The notes: generated by a model from the sequence alone, not told the origin. A DNA stretch of 64,000 bases from Siphonodentalium dalli (GCA_032622095.1 CP136067.1:496001-560000), one strand, 5' to 3'. Counted from the first letter of the stretch, positions 20,220 to 31,210 are shown. Program-made: numbers and translations.

Positions 20220-22060
20220 AAAATGCACAACACATATGATACCCACCCCTGTCACTGCTAATTGTGTGTGTTTCTATTGAAAATGCATGAACACGAAACT
20301 ATGATACCTACACGCCTGACAAGGCTAAGTTCGTGTTTATATCGAACATACAACCTAACTAAATACCCACACGCCTGACAAGGCTAAGTTCGTGTTTATA
20401 TCGAACTTACAAACCTAACTATATACCCACATCCAAACTATGATACCCACACGCCTGACAAGGCTAAGTTCGTGTTTATATCGAACATACAAACCTAACT
20501 ATATACCCACATCCAAACTATGATACCCACACGCCTGACAAGGCTAAGTTCGTGTTTATATCGAACATACAAACCTAACTATATACCCACATCCAAACTA
20601 TGATACCCACACGCCTGACAAGGCTAAGTTCGTGTTTATATCGAACATACAAACCTAACTATATACCCACATGCAAACTATGATACCAAACTATATTCCC
20701 ACATGCAAACTATGATACCAAACCAAACTATGATACTGACATACAAACTTGTGTCCGACCCAGAAGGGGTGGGCCAGAGTATCCACCAATACTACTTGCA
20801 TACCAAACTATGATACCAAACTATGATACCGACATACATACAAACTTACAAACCGAACTATAACACCAAACTAAGATACCCAGACGCATGCCACTGCCAA
20901 GTGCGTGTTTCTATCGAACATGCAAACCAAACTATATACCCACATGCAAACTATGATACCAAACTATATACCCACATGCAAACTATGATACCAAACTATA
21001 TACCCACATGCAAACTATGATACCAAACCAAACTATGATACTGACATACAAACTTGTGTCCGACCCAGAAGGGGTGGGCCAGAGTATCCGCCAATACTAC
21101 TTGCATACCAAACTATGATACCAAACCAGACTATGATACAAAACCTAACTATATGATATCAAACTATGATACCTATATGCATACAAACATGCGAACCAAA
21201 CTATGATACCAGAATTTGATACCTACAAGCCTGACCGTGCTAAGTTCTTGTTTCTATCGAACATGCAAACCAAAATATGATACCAAACCAAACTATGATA
21301 CAAAACCAAACTAAATATCAAACTATGATACCAGTATTTGATACCTACACGCCTGACAGTGCTAAGTGCGTGTTTCCATCGAACATGCAAACCAAACTAT
21401 CATACCAAACCAAACTATGATACAAAACCAAACTAAATATCAAACTATGATACCAGTATTTGATACCTACACGCCTGACAGTGCTAAGCGCGTGTTTCTA
21501 TCGAACATGCAAACCAAACTATGATACCAAGCAAAACTATGATACCATACAAAACTATGATACTAAACTATGATACCAAACTATATACCCACATGCAAAC
21601 TATGATACCAAACCAAACTATGATACCAAGCCAAACTATGATACCAAACCAGACTATGATACCAAACATAACTATATGATATCAAACTATGGTACCTATA
21701 TGCATGGCATGCATACAAACATGTGAACCAAACTATGATACCAGAATTTGATACCTACACACCTGACCGTGCTAAGTTCTTGTTTCTATCGAACATGCAA
21801 ACCAAAATATGACACCAAGCAAAATTATGATACCATACAAAACTATGATACCAAAATATGATACCAGAATTTGATACCTACACGCCTGACCGTGCTAAGT
21901 GCGTGTTTCTATCGAACATGCAAACCAAAATATGACACCAAGCAAAATTATGATACCAAACTATATACCCACATGCAAACTATGATACCAAACCAAACTA
22001 TGATACCAAAATATGACACCAAACTATTATAAAAATCCAAACTATGATACCAAACTATGA
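20220..22060. repeat. 80-bp repeat and derived AAACTATGATACC array, left block
   Basis: ACGCCTGACAAGGCTAAGTT begins at 20371, 20451, 20531 and 20611, with 80-bp spacing. It alternates with CATCCAAACTATGATACCCA. From about 20690 the array degenerates into ACCAAACTATGATACC-like units. It includes two copies of TGTCCGACCCAGAAGGGGTG (20751 and 21056). The array resumes after the hAT element at 22643. Confidence 0.88.
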
Positions 22061-22068
22061 TACCTATA

Positions 22069-22634
22069 CAGGGTTCCCGCTGCCACTTGCCAAATTTGCC
22101 AATGGCAAAAATAATTCACATTTGGCAAAAAATATTTTCATTTGGCAAAAGTTTTGGCAAGTCACTTTTTAAATCCTCAAGGAATTTGAAAAAAATATTA
22201 TACCATTCGTTTGAGGAAGCTCTTGCAACATAATTATTTTAGTGGTGTTTTATAAGGTTTATGGAAAGTCAACACTTCTATTAAGATGCAGTTAATCTCA
22301 TAGAATTAGTACTGATGGTTGGAGGGATTCCTAATCCTCCTGTGATGTGCCTTTCTGATGGAGAAACCCTTCTACCGTGGTCTTGTTCGATGATTGGCTT
22401 ATTGTTGATGATAATCCACAATGGAGATGCGAGTATAATTAATTAGGAACAAACTGCTTTTCTGTCGATATCAAAAGTCTTTCAACCTGCGAGTGTTGAA
22501 ACATAAGACTTAAGGTTGCAGAAAAAGATACTATCGGGGATATAATTTGGCAATTGCTAAAATAATTTGGCAAAAAATATTTTCATTTGGCAAATTATTT
22601 GGCAAAAGTAAATTTCGGTCCAGCGCGGACCCTG
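22069..22634. mobile_element. Non-autonomous hAT element (566 bp) with 8-bp TSD
   Basis: The left tip is CAGGGTTCCCGCTG and the inverse right tip is CAGGGTCCGCGCTG (12 of 14 identical). TACCTATA flanks both sides (22061-22068 and 22635-22642), the 8-bp duplication expected of hAT. CAGGGTTCCCGC is a common animal hAT tip. The interior repeats TTTGGCAAAAAATATTTTCA near both ends and has no transposase frame. Confidence 0.9.
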
Positions 22635-22642
22635 TACCTATA

Positions 22643-22720
22643 TGCATACAAGCATACAAACTATGATACCGACACTTTGATACCTACACGCCTGACACCG
22701 CTTATTCCATGCATACAAAA
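22643..22720. repeat. 80-bp-type array, right remnant
   Basis: AAACTATGATACC and TACCTACACGCCTGACACCG continue the array seen before 22060. Confidence 0.75.
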
Positions 22721-23215
22721 CCGTGCACAAAGTTATGCGTGTTGCATGGTCGTTTGTTCTACATGCACTACCTCGGTCACGAACAGTAAATATAAAGTTG
22801 GGAATGTCTTTGTATAGATTCATCGAAAATTCTTGCTGAGTCCCCGACCGGGAAGTGATTTCTATCAGGCATCAATTATAAATTTACTCGTGTAACAACA
22901 TATACAAAGGTGGGAGAAGCCGACATTCTATACGCGCACAAAGCTTACTCAATCCCATTTCTATCGAAACTTTTAGACGAATGAATGACTTTCCTATTGG
23001 GGTTTTAGAAAGATGTTATGCCCAAACTAACAATGTAACAAAAGAAAACATATTGGGGTGGATATGGATGTTTTATATGAAGTTTACAGGTAATGTAACC
23101 ATAAAAATCCCATATATCCGGGCAATAATGTAATTTTTGTTAACAATTCTTGTTGGCTGCAGCTGATGGTTGAGGGATAATTAATGTTTGTCTTATTATA
23201 TAAATATTATGTATA
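22721..23215. other. Unassigned DNA
   Basis: No gene or repeat was recognised. Confidence 0.4.
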
Positions 23216-23452
23216 TTAACCCTTTACCCAACAGAAACGGCCCTGTGCATAAAATTGTCACAGAATGTAGAAAAATTGTTAAAAATTGTTAAAATCTGTA
23301 AGAAAAAATTATAAAATTGTTAAAGAATGTAAGAAAAAATGTTAAAAAGTGTTAATTTTTTTTTTAGGCCAATGCATTCTCTTATATATGCGAGGCGACC
23401 TATGGTCGACTCGCATATATAAGAGAATGCATTGGCACAGGGCATAACTATA
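23216..23452. mobile_element. Type A twin-hairpin MITE, left hairpin deleted and right end truncated
   Basis: TTAACCCTTTACCCAACAGA starts at 23216. AT-rich spacer follows directly after CCCTGTGC. One palindrome lies at 23368-23436. The copy stops shortly after GGGCATAACT without the right TTAA end. Confidence 0.8.
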
Positions 23453-23536
23453 ATTGATCCGTAAAATCGATAAACGCTTCCATTTGACACTTCCATTGAT
23501 AACATTGTCAATTAAAATCGTATGAGGTATATGGCC

Positions 23537-23553
23537 GGGGGGGGGGGGGGGGT
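23537..23553. repeat. Poly-G run
   Basis: About 16 consecutive G occur. Poly-G/C runs also occur near 615, 2970, 26533, 27434, 28435, 28941, 30624, 31566, 60626 and 63510. Confidence 0.8.
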
Positions 23554-23721
23554 CTGGATAGTTTATTAAACGCGTATATGAGGCGGGATAGGAAGAGTTT
23601 AATACTTTTTCGTGCGGTCTTTTCGGCTTACTAACTCACAATACAGTACACTCGCTGCAACATCGTTCCATCCGCCGTGTTTATGTTTTTTGGCCTTCGG
23701 TTATACAGACATGATTGTTAA

Positions 23722-23950
23722 TGCCCATCCTCCGTGTTGTGACGTATTTGTGACGTATTTGGTCTTCGAATATAAAGACATGTTAATGCCCATCCTCCGT
23801 GTTGTGACGTATTTGGTCTTCGAATATAAAGACATGTTGAGGTCCATCTGCCGCGGTGTGACTTATTTGGCCCATCCGCTGTGTGATGCATGACGTATAT
23901 ATATTTGTGACGTATTTACCCTTCGAATATAAAGACATGTTAAGATCCAT
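23722..23950. repeat. 54-bp tandem repeat, about four units
   Basis: GTGACGTATTTGGTCTTCGA and ATATAAAGACATGTTAATGC recur with roughly 54-bp spacing and increasing divergence to the right. Confidence 0.8.
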
Positions 23951-24558
23951 CTGCTGTGTATTTATCCATCGAATGCATGTTAGACACAAGACGCACGTTG
24001 TGTTTCTGATATTTCAAAAAATGACCGGAATTTCTTTTTGAAATCTGGAACAAGAAATTCCTGACAAATTTAGAGAAAACACATTTTGAAATACCAGCAC
24101 ATTTTGCCAAAACTTGCGTCTGATCATTAGTGGAAGTTCTAAACTGTCGATTAAAACAAAATATACAGTTTTGACTTTTATAAAGTTATTAATAACTGTT
24201 GGATGATCGCCTACAATGCGAAACGTTCGTGTTTCCACTGCGTGCCTATTAAAGAGCTTAATTTGATGTATTGCGTGTAGCATTTTAAAGAACACTAGAA
24301 ACATATAATGCGCACCACGCTAATGGTTAACGAGCGAATTCCCGTTAGAATTAATCGGCTCGCACTTCTTGGCATGCGAATAACAAGCCATGATCAATCA
24401 ATGAAAATTACTAAAATACCAATATGGACTATACCAGTGTAAATGTTACAATCATCGATTTTGGCTAAAACCATACCCAACTATCAAAACCCTACAACTT
24501 CTGGAAATCGATAATTGCAACCAAAATATCCACCAGTGTGTCTTATTGGCAATAAAAT

Positions 24559-24748
24559 TCCTTTCATTTGATATGTGACTTGGCGAAATCGAAGGAAGTG
24601 AGGTCGAGATTATGATATCGGAAAGAACCGAATTCTACCGAACAAATCACCTCGTCAATCTGGTTGTCCGACGACGAATTCGGTATTTTCCGATATCATA
24701 TCTCGACTTCACTTCGTTCAATTTCGCCAAGTCATATATCAAATAAGA
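24559..24748. mobile_element. Inner fold-back palindrome
   Basis: The left arm (24561-24636) and the right arm (24671-24748) are inverse with a few mismatches. Examples are GACTTGGCGAAATCGAAGG versus CGTTCAATTTCGCCAAGTC, and GATATCGGAAAG versus TTTTCCGATATC. Confidence 0.85.
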
Positions 24749-24844
24749 GGGAACGAATGGCTGCATTAAAGAACGCTGAAACCGAATCTAGTACTGTTAT
24801 CCCAGCAGGTTAGTTAGACTATTAATTCTTTGACAATTTTTTTT

Positions 24845-25094
24845 TACCCTGTGCCAATGCATTCTCTTATATATGCGAGTCGACCATAGGTCGCCTCGCA
24901 TATATAAGAGAATGCATTGGCTTAACACATATTTTAATCATTTTTTTTTAAATAAATGTTTCTTACAATTTTTAGGACAATAAATAAAAAACATCCATTA
25001 CCCTGCAGTGATCCCCACACATATATAGAAAGCATATAGAAGAGTGTTGTCTGCTCATGTTTGTCTGGGGCTCTGTATGGGTGAAATTATAAAT
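24845..25094 (-). mobile_element. Type C twin-hairpin element, truncated, inverted
   Basis: TACCCTGTGCC is followed by a palindrome (24853-24921). The type C interior then reads in reverse (GATCCCCACACATATATAG, TCTGCTCATGTTTGTCTGGG). The copy ends in GGGTGAAATTATAAA and lacks the other hairpin. Confidence 0.8.
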
Positions 25095-25255
25095 GAGACA
25101 TACTGGGGATATTTTGGTTGCAATTATAGATTTCCAGAAGTTGTAGGGTTTTGATAGTTGGTTATGGTTTCAGCCAAAATCGATGATTGTAACATTTACA
25201 CTGGTATAGTCTATATTGATATTTTAGTAATTTTCCCCAGGGGCCTGTGCATGAA

Positions 25256-25530
25256 ATAATAATGTAAACGACAATAAACGAAATTGAAATTCCCCAACTA
25301 CACCTTTTAACGGACTCGTCCTCGGGGTCGCACTACAACTTTTAATGCGTCACACAAATCACCATTTCTATAAATAAAACCTCCATGCGCCCATATAATA
25401 CTAAGAAACAGTAGCTGAGTATACACAGGAGGGAGAAATAACTCCGGTTACGAGGTGGAACTCGCATCGTGGAAGTCAGGGCTGCCCATGCGGTGACGTG
25501 GGGCGTAGTGTTGTCGTCCACATGACAGTG
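25256..25530. repeat. Dispersed repeat shared with 42700-42960
   Basis: GACAATAAACGAAATTGAAA and CCAACTACACCTTTTA occur in both, followed by a region with GTATACAC and a GAAATAACTC/AAATATAACTC motif. The GGAGGGAGAAATAACTCC phrase at about 25430 resembles a motif I associate with molluscan genomes. Confidence 0.6.
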
Positions 25531-25535
25531 TATTA

Positions 25536-25840
25536 TATTACACACACCTTTTGTCAGTGAACAAGATGCTATCAACGAACATATTAAATTTCATCCTTCT
25601 AATCGCAATTAAAATAGGCGGAGACCAAATATAAATTACCCCGATGTTGTGACAGTATCGATAAGACATCTCGTGTTTATATAAAATCGTGTTAAAGGTA
25701 TAGGATTTCTTAGTTGAGATTTTCATCCGCGGGTCAAACGACCGAATAAATTTGGATATGTCATCGTGTACTAGCTGAATCAGGCTCCCTTCGGTAGCGT
25801 TTATTCAGCGTCGGAGGGGCCTGTGACCCCTTTGTGCATT
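25536..25840. other. Unassigned DNA
   Basis: No recognisable gene. A 62-codon minus-strand frame (25538-25726) is unsupported. Confidence 0.4.
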
Positions 25841-26321
25841 AGGGGCCTATATGTGACCCGCCATATCAAATCCAGTCGTAAGTCGGGATTTTTTTTACCC
25901 TGTGCCAATGCATTCTCTTATATATGCGAGTCGACCATAGGTCGCCTCGCATATATAAGAGAATACATTGGCCTAACAATTTTTTACAATTTTAATAATT
26001 TGTTCTTGTATTCTTTAACAATTTTATAATTTCACCCATACAGAGCCCCAGACAAACATGAGCAGACAACACTCTTATATATGCTTCTATATATGTGTGG
26101 GGCTCCCTGCAGGGTAATGGATGTTTTTTATTTTATGTCCTAAAAATTGTAAGAAACATTTATTTTAAAAAAATGATAAAAAATTGTTAGGCCCAATGCT
26201 TTCTCTTATATATGCGAGGCGACCTATGGTCGACTCGCATATATAAGAGAATGCATTGGCACAGGGTAAAAAAAATCCCGACTTACGACTGGATTTAATA
26301 TGGCGGGTCACATATGGCCCC
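25841..26321. mobile_element. Twin-hairpin element, type C, best-preserved copy (~480 bp)
   Basis: The ends GGGGCCTATATGTGACCCGCC (split GGGGCCTATATG / TGACCCGCC) and the inverse GGCGGGTCACATATGGCCCC are nearly exact. The palindromes lie at 25904-25972 and about 26191-26260. The central insert 26031-26117 runs from ACCCATACAGAGCCCCAG to GGGGCTCCCTGCAGGG. There is no transposase. The target duplication is not clear. Confidence 0.87.
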
Positions 26322-26532
26322 TGTGTGCGCTTCGCTCACATGACAGACAGATCCTACTCTTTTATATATATTGATCATATTATTATGCTACTTCAATATA
26401 TCATCGGGCAAATAGGTTCATATTGGACCTCAATATTGACATTGGTTCATATTTGACTTATTTTGGTCTGATATGAGTCCATATAGTGGACTTATACACG
26501 TTATTCTGTTGGATGCAGAGTCGTTGTGACAT

Positions 26533-26575
26533 GGGGGGGGGGGGGTTGGGGTTTGGGGGGGGGGGGGGGTGGTGG
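26533..26575. repeat. G-rich tract with two long G runs
   Basis: Runs of about 13 and 15 G are separated by TTGGGGTTT. The tract could form a G-quadruplex on the plus strand. It begins a repeat rich in GGAAATTTC phrases (26580-26830). Confidence 0.75.
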
Positions 26576-27610
26576 CTGTCTCACCCCCAACTTTGGTCAA
26601 AATTTTCAACAGTTGGAAATTTCATACCTGCAAAAACATTACTTGGAAATTTCACACCAACAATAGGTTGAAAATGTTCTTGTAGTTTGATTTTCAAACA
26701 ATTTATTGGGGGAATTAATTGTTTTTGGACCAATATTTGCATATTTTCCTATTTTTTGTCACAATTTTGGACTGAAATGGTCATCAGTTCCCTTATGGGA
26801 AATTTCCAACACTGGGAAAGCTTGTGTCCCAGTCCCTCCCCCGTGGTCAGTCAAAACCAGTCTATGTAAACATACACTCAGATTCATACTGATACTATTT
26901 TTTATATGTGGGTATGTAGTTTACTCCAGACTGAGTCAAAACTTGCTAGTTAATTTAAGAAAACACCTTTGTCATACAATTGGTTAACAATGTCATTGGA
27001 ATTGTCATCAGTTGGCAACCTAAGAGGGTGTGTCAGGTTTGAAATTTCCAACTCTAGGAAGGCTTGAAGGCTAGTCTAGATGCTAGGATTTTGCGATTTT
27101 CTTGTTCAGATTTCAAACTTTTCCCACACCGGGCCGAACCATGGTCGGCCCGGTGTGTCATTGTGAAACCCCCGATGCCAATGCAAAAGCTTCAGTTGAG
27201 GCAAGTCTTGATGCTAGGATTTGTGATTTTCTTGTATAGTTTTCAAAATTTTCTCGCACCGAGCATGGTCTCTTGTCCGTAACCGTGTGCATTTGTCTGG
27301 AGTTAGACCACTAGATGTTAGGATTTATGCAATTTTTCAGGTTAAAATATCTTAATCTGAATGTTTTCATACCGGGAATATAGAATATGAATATATAGGA
27401 TATTAGGCCTGAGCACTGAGGTGCAAGTGTGGTGGGGGGGGGGGGGTGCAAATGGAATTATGCAAAACTTGTGTTTGGTCTGATTCTGATTCAAGTGGGG
27501 TGCAGTTGGAATTTCCCAAGGTGGACACCCCCCCCCAACAAAGACCCTCTAGCCACGTCCCTGGTTGGATGACGTGGGCCACAGTGGAAACACATCTACA
27601 AAGAGCGTAC
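26576..27610. repeat. C/G-run dispersed repeat family, copy 1
   Basis: GGAAATTTC-rich sequence leads to tandem halves with GATGCTAGGATTT and CTTCAGTTGAGGCAAGTCTT. A GGCCGA hairpin follows at 27125-27157, then poly-G, GTGCAAATGGAATTATGCAA and CCCTCTAGCCACGTCC. The reverse complement of the same order is found at 63470-64000. Confidence 0.75.
27125..27157. repeat. Perfect 13-bp stem palindrome
   Basis: CACACCGGGCCGA, a 7-nt loop, then TCGGCCCGGTGTG. The cognate hairpin in the inverted copy is at 63896-63927. Confidence 0.9.
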
Positions 27611-27625
27611 ATCTGGTGCTGAAAT

Positions 27626-27709
27626 GTGCCCGTAGTGAGGGTATTTGTGCCCGTAGTGAGGGTATTTGTGCCCGTAGTGAGGGTATTTGTGCCCGTAGTG
27701 AGGGTATTT
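27626..27709. repeat. 21-bp tandem repeat, four perfect units
   Basis: GTGCCCGTAGTGAGGGTATT(T) is repeated four times without change. Confidence 0.95.
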
Positions 27710-27977
27710 GTTTGTTTTATTTATTTAATTTTGTTTTTATATAAACATTTTGAAACACTAACGCCGTTATAACCTCCGCCAGGGTACCCCGAGTCACCGC
27801 ACAAAATGTGGTTTAAATCGATCTAGGGGCCTGGGAGAAAAATTTACAGATTACATGGACTCAAATTAATTAATATTTACAGAATACATGGACTCAAATT
27901 AATTATTGATATTAGATGGTTGTTATTATAGAGAATTTATTGAAATTGGCGTACCGTCGATTTCGAAAATATATACA

Positions 27978-28362
27978 TTAACCCTTTACCCAACAGTAGG
28001 GCCCTGTGCCAATGCATTCTCTTATATAGGTCGCCTCGCATATATAAGAGAATGCATTGGCTTAACACATTAAAAATTATAAAATTGTTAAAGATTGTAA
28101 GAAAAAATGGTAAAAAGTGTTAAAAAAAGATTTTTTTTAGGCCAATGCATTCTCTTATATATGCGAGGCGACCTATGGTCGACTCGCATATATAAGAGAA
28201 TGCATTGGCACAGGGTATAACTGTAACTATCACAATGTGGTCAATGAGCCGGTTCCAATGATATCCATATTTGTATGGTTCTATTGAGACAGACCGAAGA
28301 TATTTTAGGCTGTTGAAGCTTTACTTGGCCGGTTTTGGCCGGTTTGTTGGGTAAAGGGTTAA
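27978..28362. mobile_element. piggyBac-like twin-hairpin MITE, type A (385 bp, inverted)
   Basis: TTAA borders at 27978-27981 and 28359-28362 flank inverse CCCTTTACCCAACA ends. The left hairpin (28008-28061) has lost part of its apex. The right hairpin at 28141-28209 is complete. The long subterminal arm with GGCCGGTTTTGGCCGG is on the right. Confidence 0.9.
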
Positions 28363-28424
28363 GTTTGGAAATAAACCTGACCCTTACGTTTGCGCTGATA
28401 AATTATTGGGTTTGAAATATTCGT

Positions 28425-28620
28425 TATGCCATCGGGGGGGGGGGGGGGGGGGTCAGGAAAAAAATTACGGATACAAGGTGGAAATTTTGTGTTTTTCAGT
28501 TTTGGGGACGCACCACCCCGGGAGCGTAAGTTTTTTTCACCCAGGTCTGGGACACCCACCCGGGCCCGTAAGTTTGTTCCACCCAGGTCTGGGACACCCA
28601 CCCCCAAAATTGATGAAAAT
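28425..28620. repeat. Poly-G repeat with CCCAGGTCTGGGACACCCAC units
   Basis: A G run (about 28434-28452) leads into GTCAGGAAAAAAATTACGG. Two units of CCCAGGTCTGGGACACCCAC follow. A related inverted copy lies at about 31495-31580 (GACACCCACCC, TGTAATTTTTTTCCGACCCC). Confidence 0.75.
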
Positions 28621-28919
28621 CATGTAAATTGTACTAAATAATGTGTTGTTGGCAGGGTAAGGGTCTCTCATTGTGTCTGCACCAGAACTGAGAGAATGCT
28701 GATCAAGTACACCCACAAAAAATAAACAAACAAAGCACATGGCTGAAAAATATGCCAACAAAACCTTTAAAAACCCAAATATTTATGGTTATAAAGGTAA
28801 AATACCAACTTTAACAGGATAGTTGTGTCTCTTATTAGCAATAGGTTAAAATACGTGCATGTGTAAAGTAAAAACACCATCAATTTGATTAAATAAACAC
28901 AGTTCCAATCCTCTCCCAG

Positions 28920-29055
28920 TGGCAGATCCAGGAAATTTGAAGGGGGGGGGGGGCTATGTATTATTATATATATGATGCGTAGCATCATCCGAGCCGCAAA
29001 GCAGCGACTGGGGAAGAGCAGGAGAGGGGGGTCTAACCCCTTCTCGTAAGTGGGG
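28920..29055. repeat. GATCCAGGAAATTT / poly-G dispersed repeat
   Basis: GCAGATCCAGGAAATTTGAA plus a G run leads to GAGAGGGGGGTCTAACCCC. Relatives are at 30600-30790 and 47350-47485 (GGATCCAGGGATTTTTTGGG). Confidence 0.6.
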
Positions 29056-29445
29056 GTCCGGAGAAAATTTCGTATACTACATTCAAAACGATGTGTATTC
29101 CTGTGTTCTGGACCCAGTAATATATTGCTTTTATATTAGGCCTTTTTATGGAACGGGTAACAATAACCTTCACTACAATTACGGTATATTATGGAAGGTT
29201 AGTGATGAAAGATCAAAGCTTCTTTGAACAGTGAACTTATCTTCTGAAAGTCTGTGCAAATGTGAATTATCTGGGCGACATGGTGGTTTTGGCGCGGCGG
29301 ACATGCCCACGGAATAAGCCCCCAGAATCACCGGGTGCCTATGCTTTGGGCTGGCGCATGGGAGAATATTTTGTATTCAGAATGAATACTCGCAATCATG
29401 GCTTCTAGTCAGTACTAGTATAGAGGTGTTTCGGCTGGTAATACA
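29056..29445. other. Low-repeat DNA upstream of a small ORF
   Basis: This is one of the few stretches without an evident repeat. No exon or promoter can be assigned with confidence. Confidence 0.35.
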
Positions 29446-29762
29446 ATGCATCTATCCAACCTCTTAAACCCTCCATTAACCATGCTAATTTTTTCAGTTT
29501 TACTTCTAATAGCCATCGGCTTCATGATACACCAGCAAAATAAGTCATCAATACAAGCCAAACGGGTGGTCAGATCACACTCCAATCACGTACTCGTTTT
29601 ATTAGTATAAACACAGTTTTCACCAAAAAATATCTGACACGGAACTGATTAACTAGTATTCCAATCCCCTATTCATCTACATTATGGTTGCATCCATAAT
29701 GTTAATTAAAATATTGTATGTAAATTATTATCTGTTGTGTAAATGTTTGGGTTATGAATAAA
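29446..29762 (+). CDS. Candidate small membrane ORF (54 codons) with poly(A) signal
   Basis: ATG 29446 opens a 54-codon frame that stops at 29610. Residues about 12-29 (TMLIFSVLLLIAIGFMIH) form a convincing single transmembrane segment. A hydrophilic, basic stretch (about residues 30-49) follows, then a short hydrophobic end. About 150 bp after the stop lies AATAAA (29757-29762) in AT-rich sequence that could be a 3' UTR. The surroundings are unusually repeat-free. No family is recognised. It could be a small gene, a last exon or chance. Confidence 0.25.
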
Positions 29763-29999
29763 TATATGTTCAGTCAATCAGCTGACTAATGACGATAAGG
29801 ACACATGGAAACCGATGCTTTGAAGGATTCGTGTCAGACTTTTTTTTATTAAGGAATGGAAGATGCGCATTTGTCGTGACCTTGAAGATGTCGTGTTATC
29901 ACACATTAGGTCCAACTAGGGTGCCACAACATGTGATGGAAGATATAACCAATTTTAAATGCCATGCATATTTTCCATTGGAAACGAACCAGCAATGTA

Positions 30000-30600
30000 T
30001 TTCTATAATATAATTCGAAAATATACTATACGTATACGGTACATGTATACCATAGTAGTATGGCGTATGTGCCTTTAGATAATCTCTTTACGATGATACT
30101 GCCGCCAGTGCGTTTTATAGTCCGGGCGTTGATCGGACTACATTGTATAACCAATAGAGTGCACTGTAGACGACTCATGTTTATCATTCATTCGTTCTAT
30201 ACATATAGATGGAATTGTCTAAATTTTGACTCCACTTTCAGAATTGCTCTATTTCTTTTTGATAGAAATATTCAGTGTTGAAACTTCGGGGCGCACAAAA
30301 CTTGGCGCCGGGCGAGATATTGTCCGATATAAAATGTCGCAGAAATTGTTTGCTCTGCATGGCGAATAATATATAGCCCGCGGACCTTCATCTCGGGATG
30401 TTGGATTCGCCCCTTGCATGACTATACGGTCATAACGTGGAATACCAAATTGAAGTCATTTCAACCTACATTTAAAAAACACTATACGTTTTAATTAATG
30501 TAAACATGAAAACTGCTGTATTTGCATGCGCGTTAGCAATATTCAGTGCGAAATCTTCGGGCGCCCGATACAAATGGTGCCAGGATCACCTCGCAAAAAA
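30000..30600. repeat. Mostly unassigned; one diverged repeated phrase
   Basis: AATATTCAGTGTTGAAACTT...GGCGCC (30267) and AATATTCAGTGCGAAATCTT...GGTGCC (30538) are two diverged copies about 270 bp apart. Nothing else was recognised. A 73-codon frame at 30060-30281 is unsupported. Confidence 0.4.
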
Positions 30601-30800
30601 ATCCTTGCTCTGGCAAAAATAGGGCCCCCCCCCCTGGACCCGTTTGTCTCCATGTGGGAAATCACTGATGAGCAATGAGAAGCTCCCCTTAAAATCATTC
30701 TAGGCGAGTAGCTCTCATAAAAAAAGGCCCGAGGGGGGGGGGTATGGGAGGGGGTCAGGAGGCCTCCCCCCGGAAAATTTTGAATATTAGATGCTCTGAG
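30600..30800. repeat. G/C-run dispersed repeat
   Basis: GGGCCCCCCCCCCTGGACCC, AGGCCCGAGGGGGGGGGT and GGCCTCCCCCCGGAAAATTT are typical of the family also at 28920 and 47350. Confidence 0.55.
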
Positions 30801-31082
30801 AGCTTTTAATGATCCAATCAGTGAACAACACGTTATTATGTGACTTAAGTCACTGTAGTCATTTATCGACATCGACCATGTACTTCGACCATGCACGTGG
30901 TCACTGTATTTATCGTTTATTCAATATCTTGACTGATATCATTAATATAAACAAATGAGGCCAATGGTTTTTCGGCTTTTTTACAGTAAATCAATCTAAT
31001 TAATGGGTCATACATTTTGAATTAATTCCTCGATCTATTTTAGTAAATAGCGCATATAATAAAAGAAAACATTCGTGTTTTT

Positions 31083-31210
31083 AGTGAACATCGGAATTAC
31101 CGATCACAGTGAGATACTGGAATCATCACTCGGGGTCATGGCCTAAAGGCCACTTGTGATGATTCCAGTATATCACTGTGACCATTCATGAGATACTTCC
31201 GGTATTCACT
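31083..31210. repeat. Fold-back palindrome
   Basis: The left arm (31083-31135: ATCACAGTGAGATACTGGAA) is the inverse of the right arm (31146-31210: TTCCAGTATATCACTGTGA). They are separated by about 10 bp containing GGCCTAAAGGCC, itself a palindrome. Confidence 0.8.

Larger units (their letters stand above)
24402..25235. mobile_element. Outer fold-back with ~140-bp arms hosting two nested elements
   Basis: The left arm (24402-24540: ATTACTAAAATACCAATAT, TTTTGGCTAAAACCATACCC) is the inverse of the right arm (25095-25235: GGTTATGGTTTCAGCCAAAA, ATATTGATATTTTAGTAAT). Between them lie a second fold-back (24559-24748) and a truncated hairpin element (24845-25094). Confidence 0.8.

Noticed and set aside
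29446-29610. Nuclear copy of a mitochondrial membrane-protein gene
   Set aside because: The hydrophobic, ATA-rich stretch suggested it, but no recognisable mitochondrial protein motif or flanking mitochondrial gene was seen.
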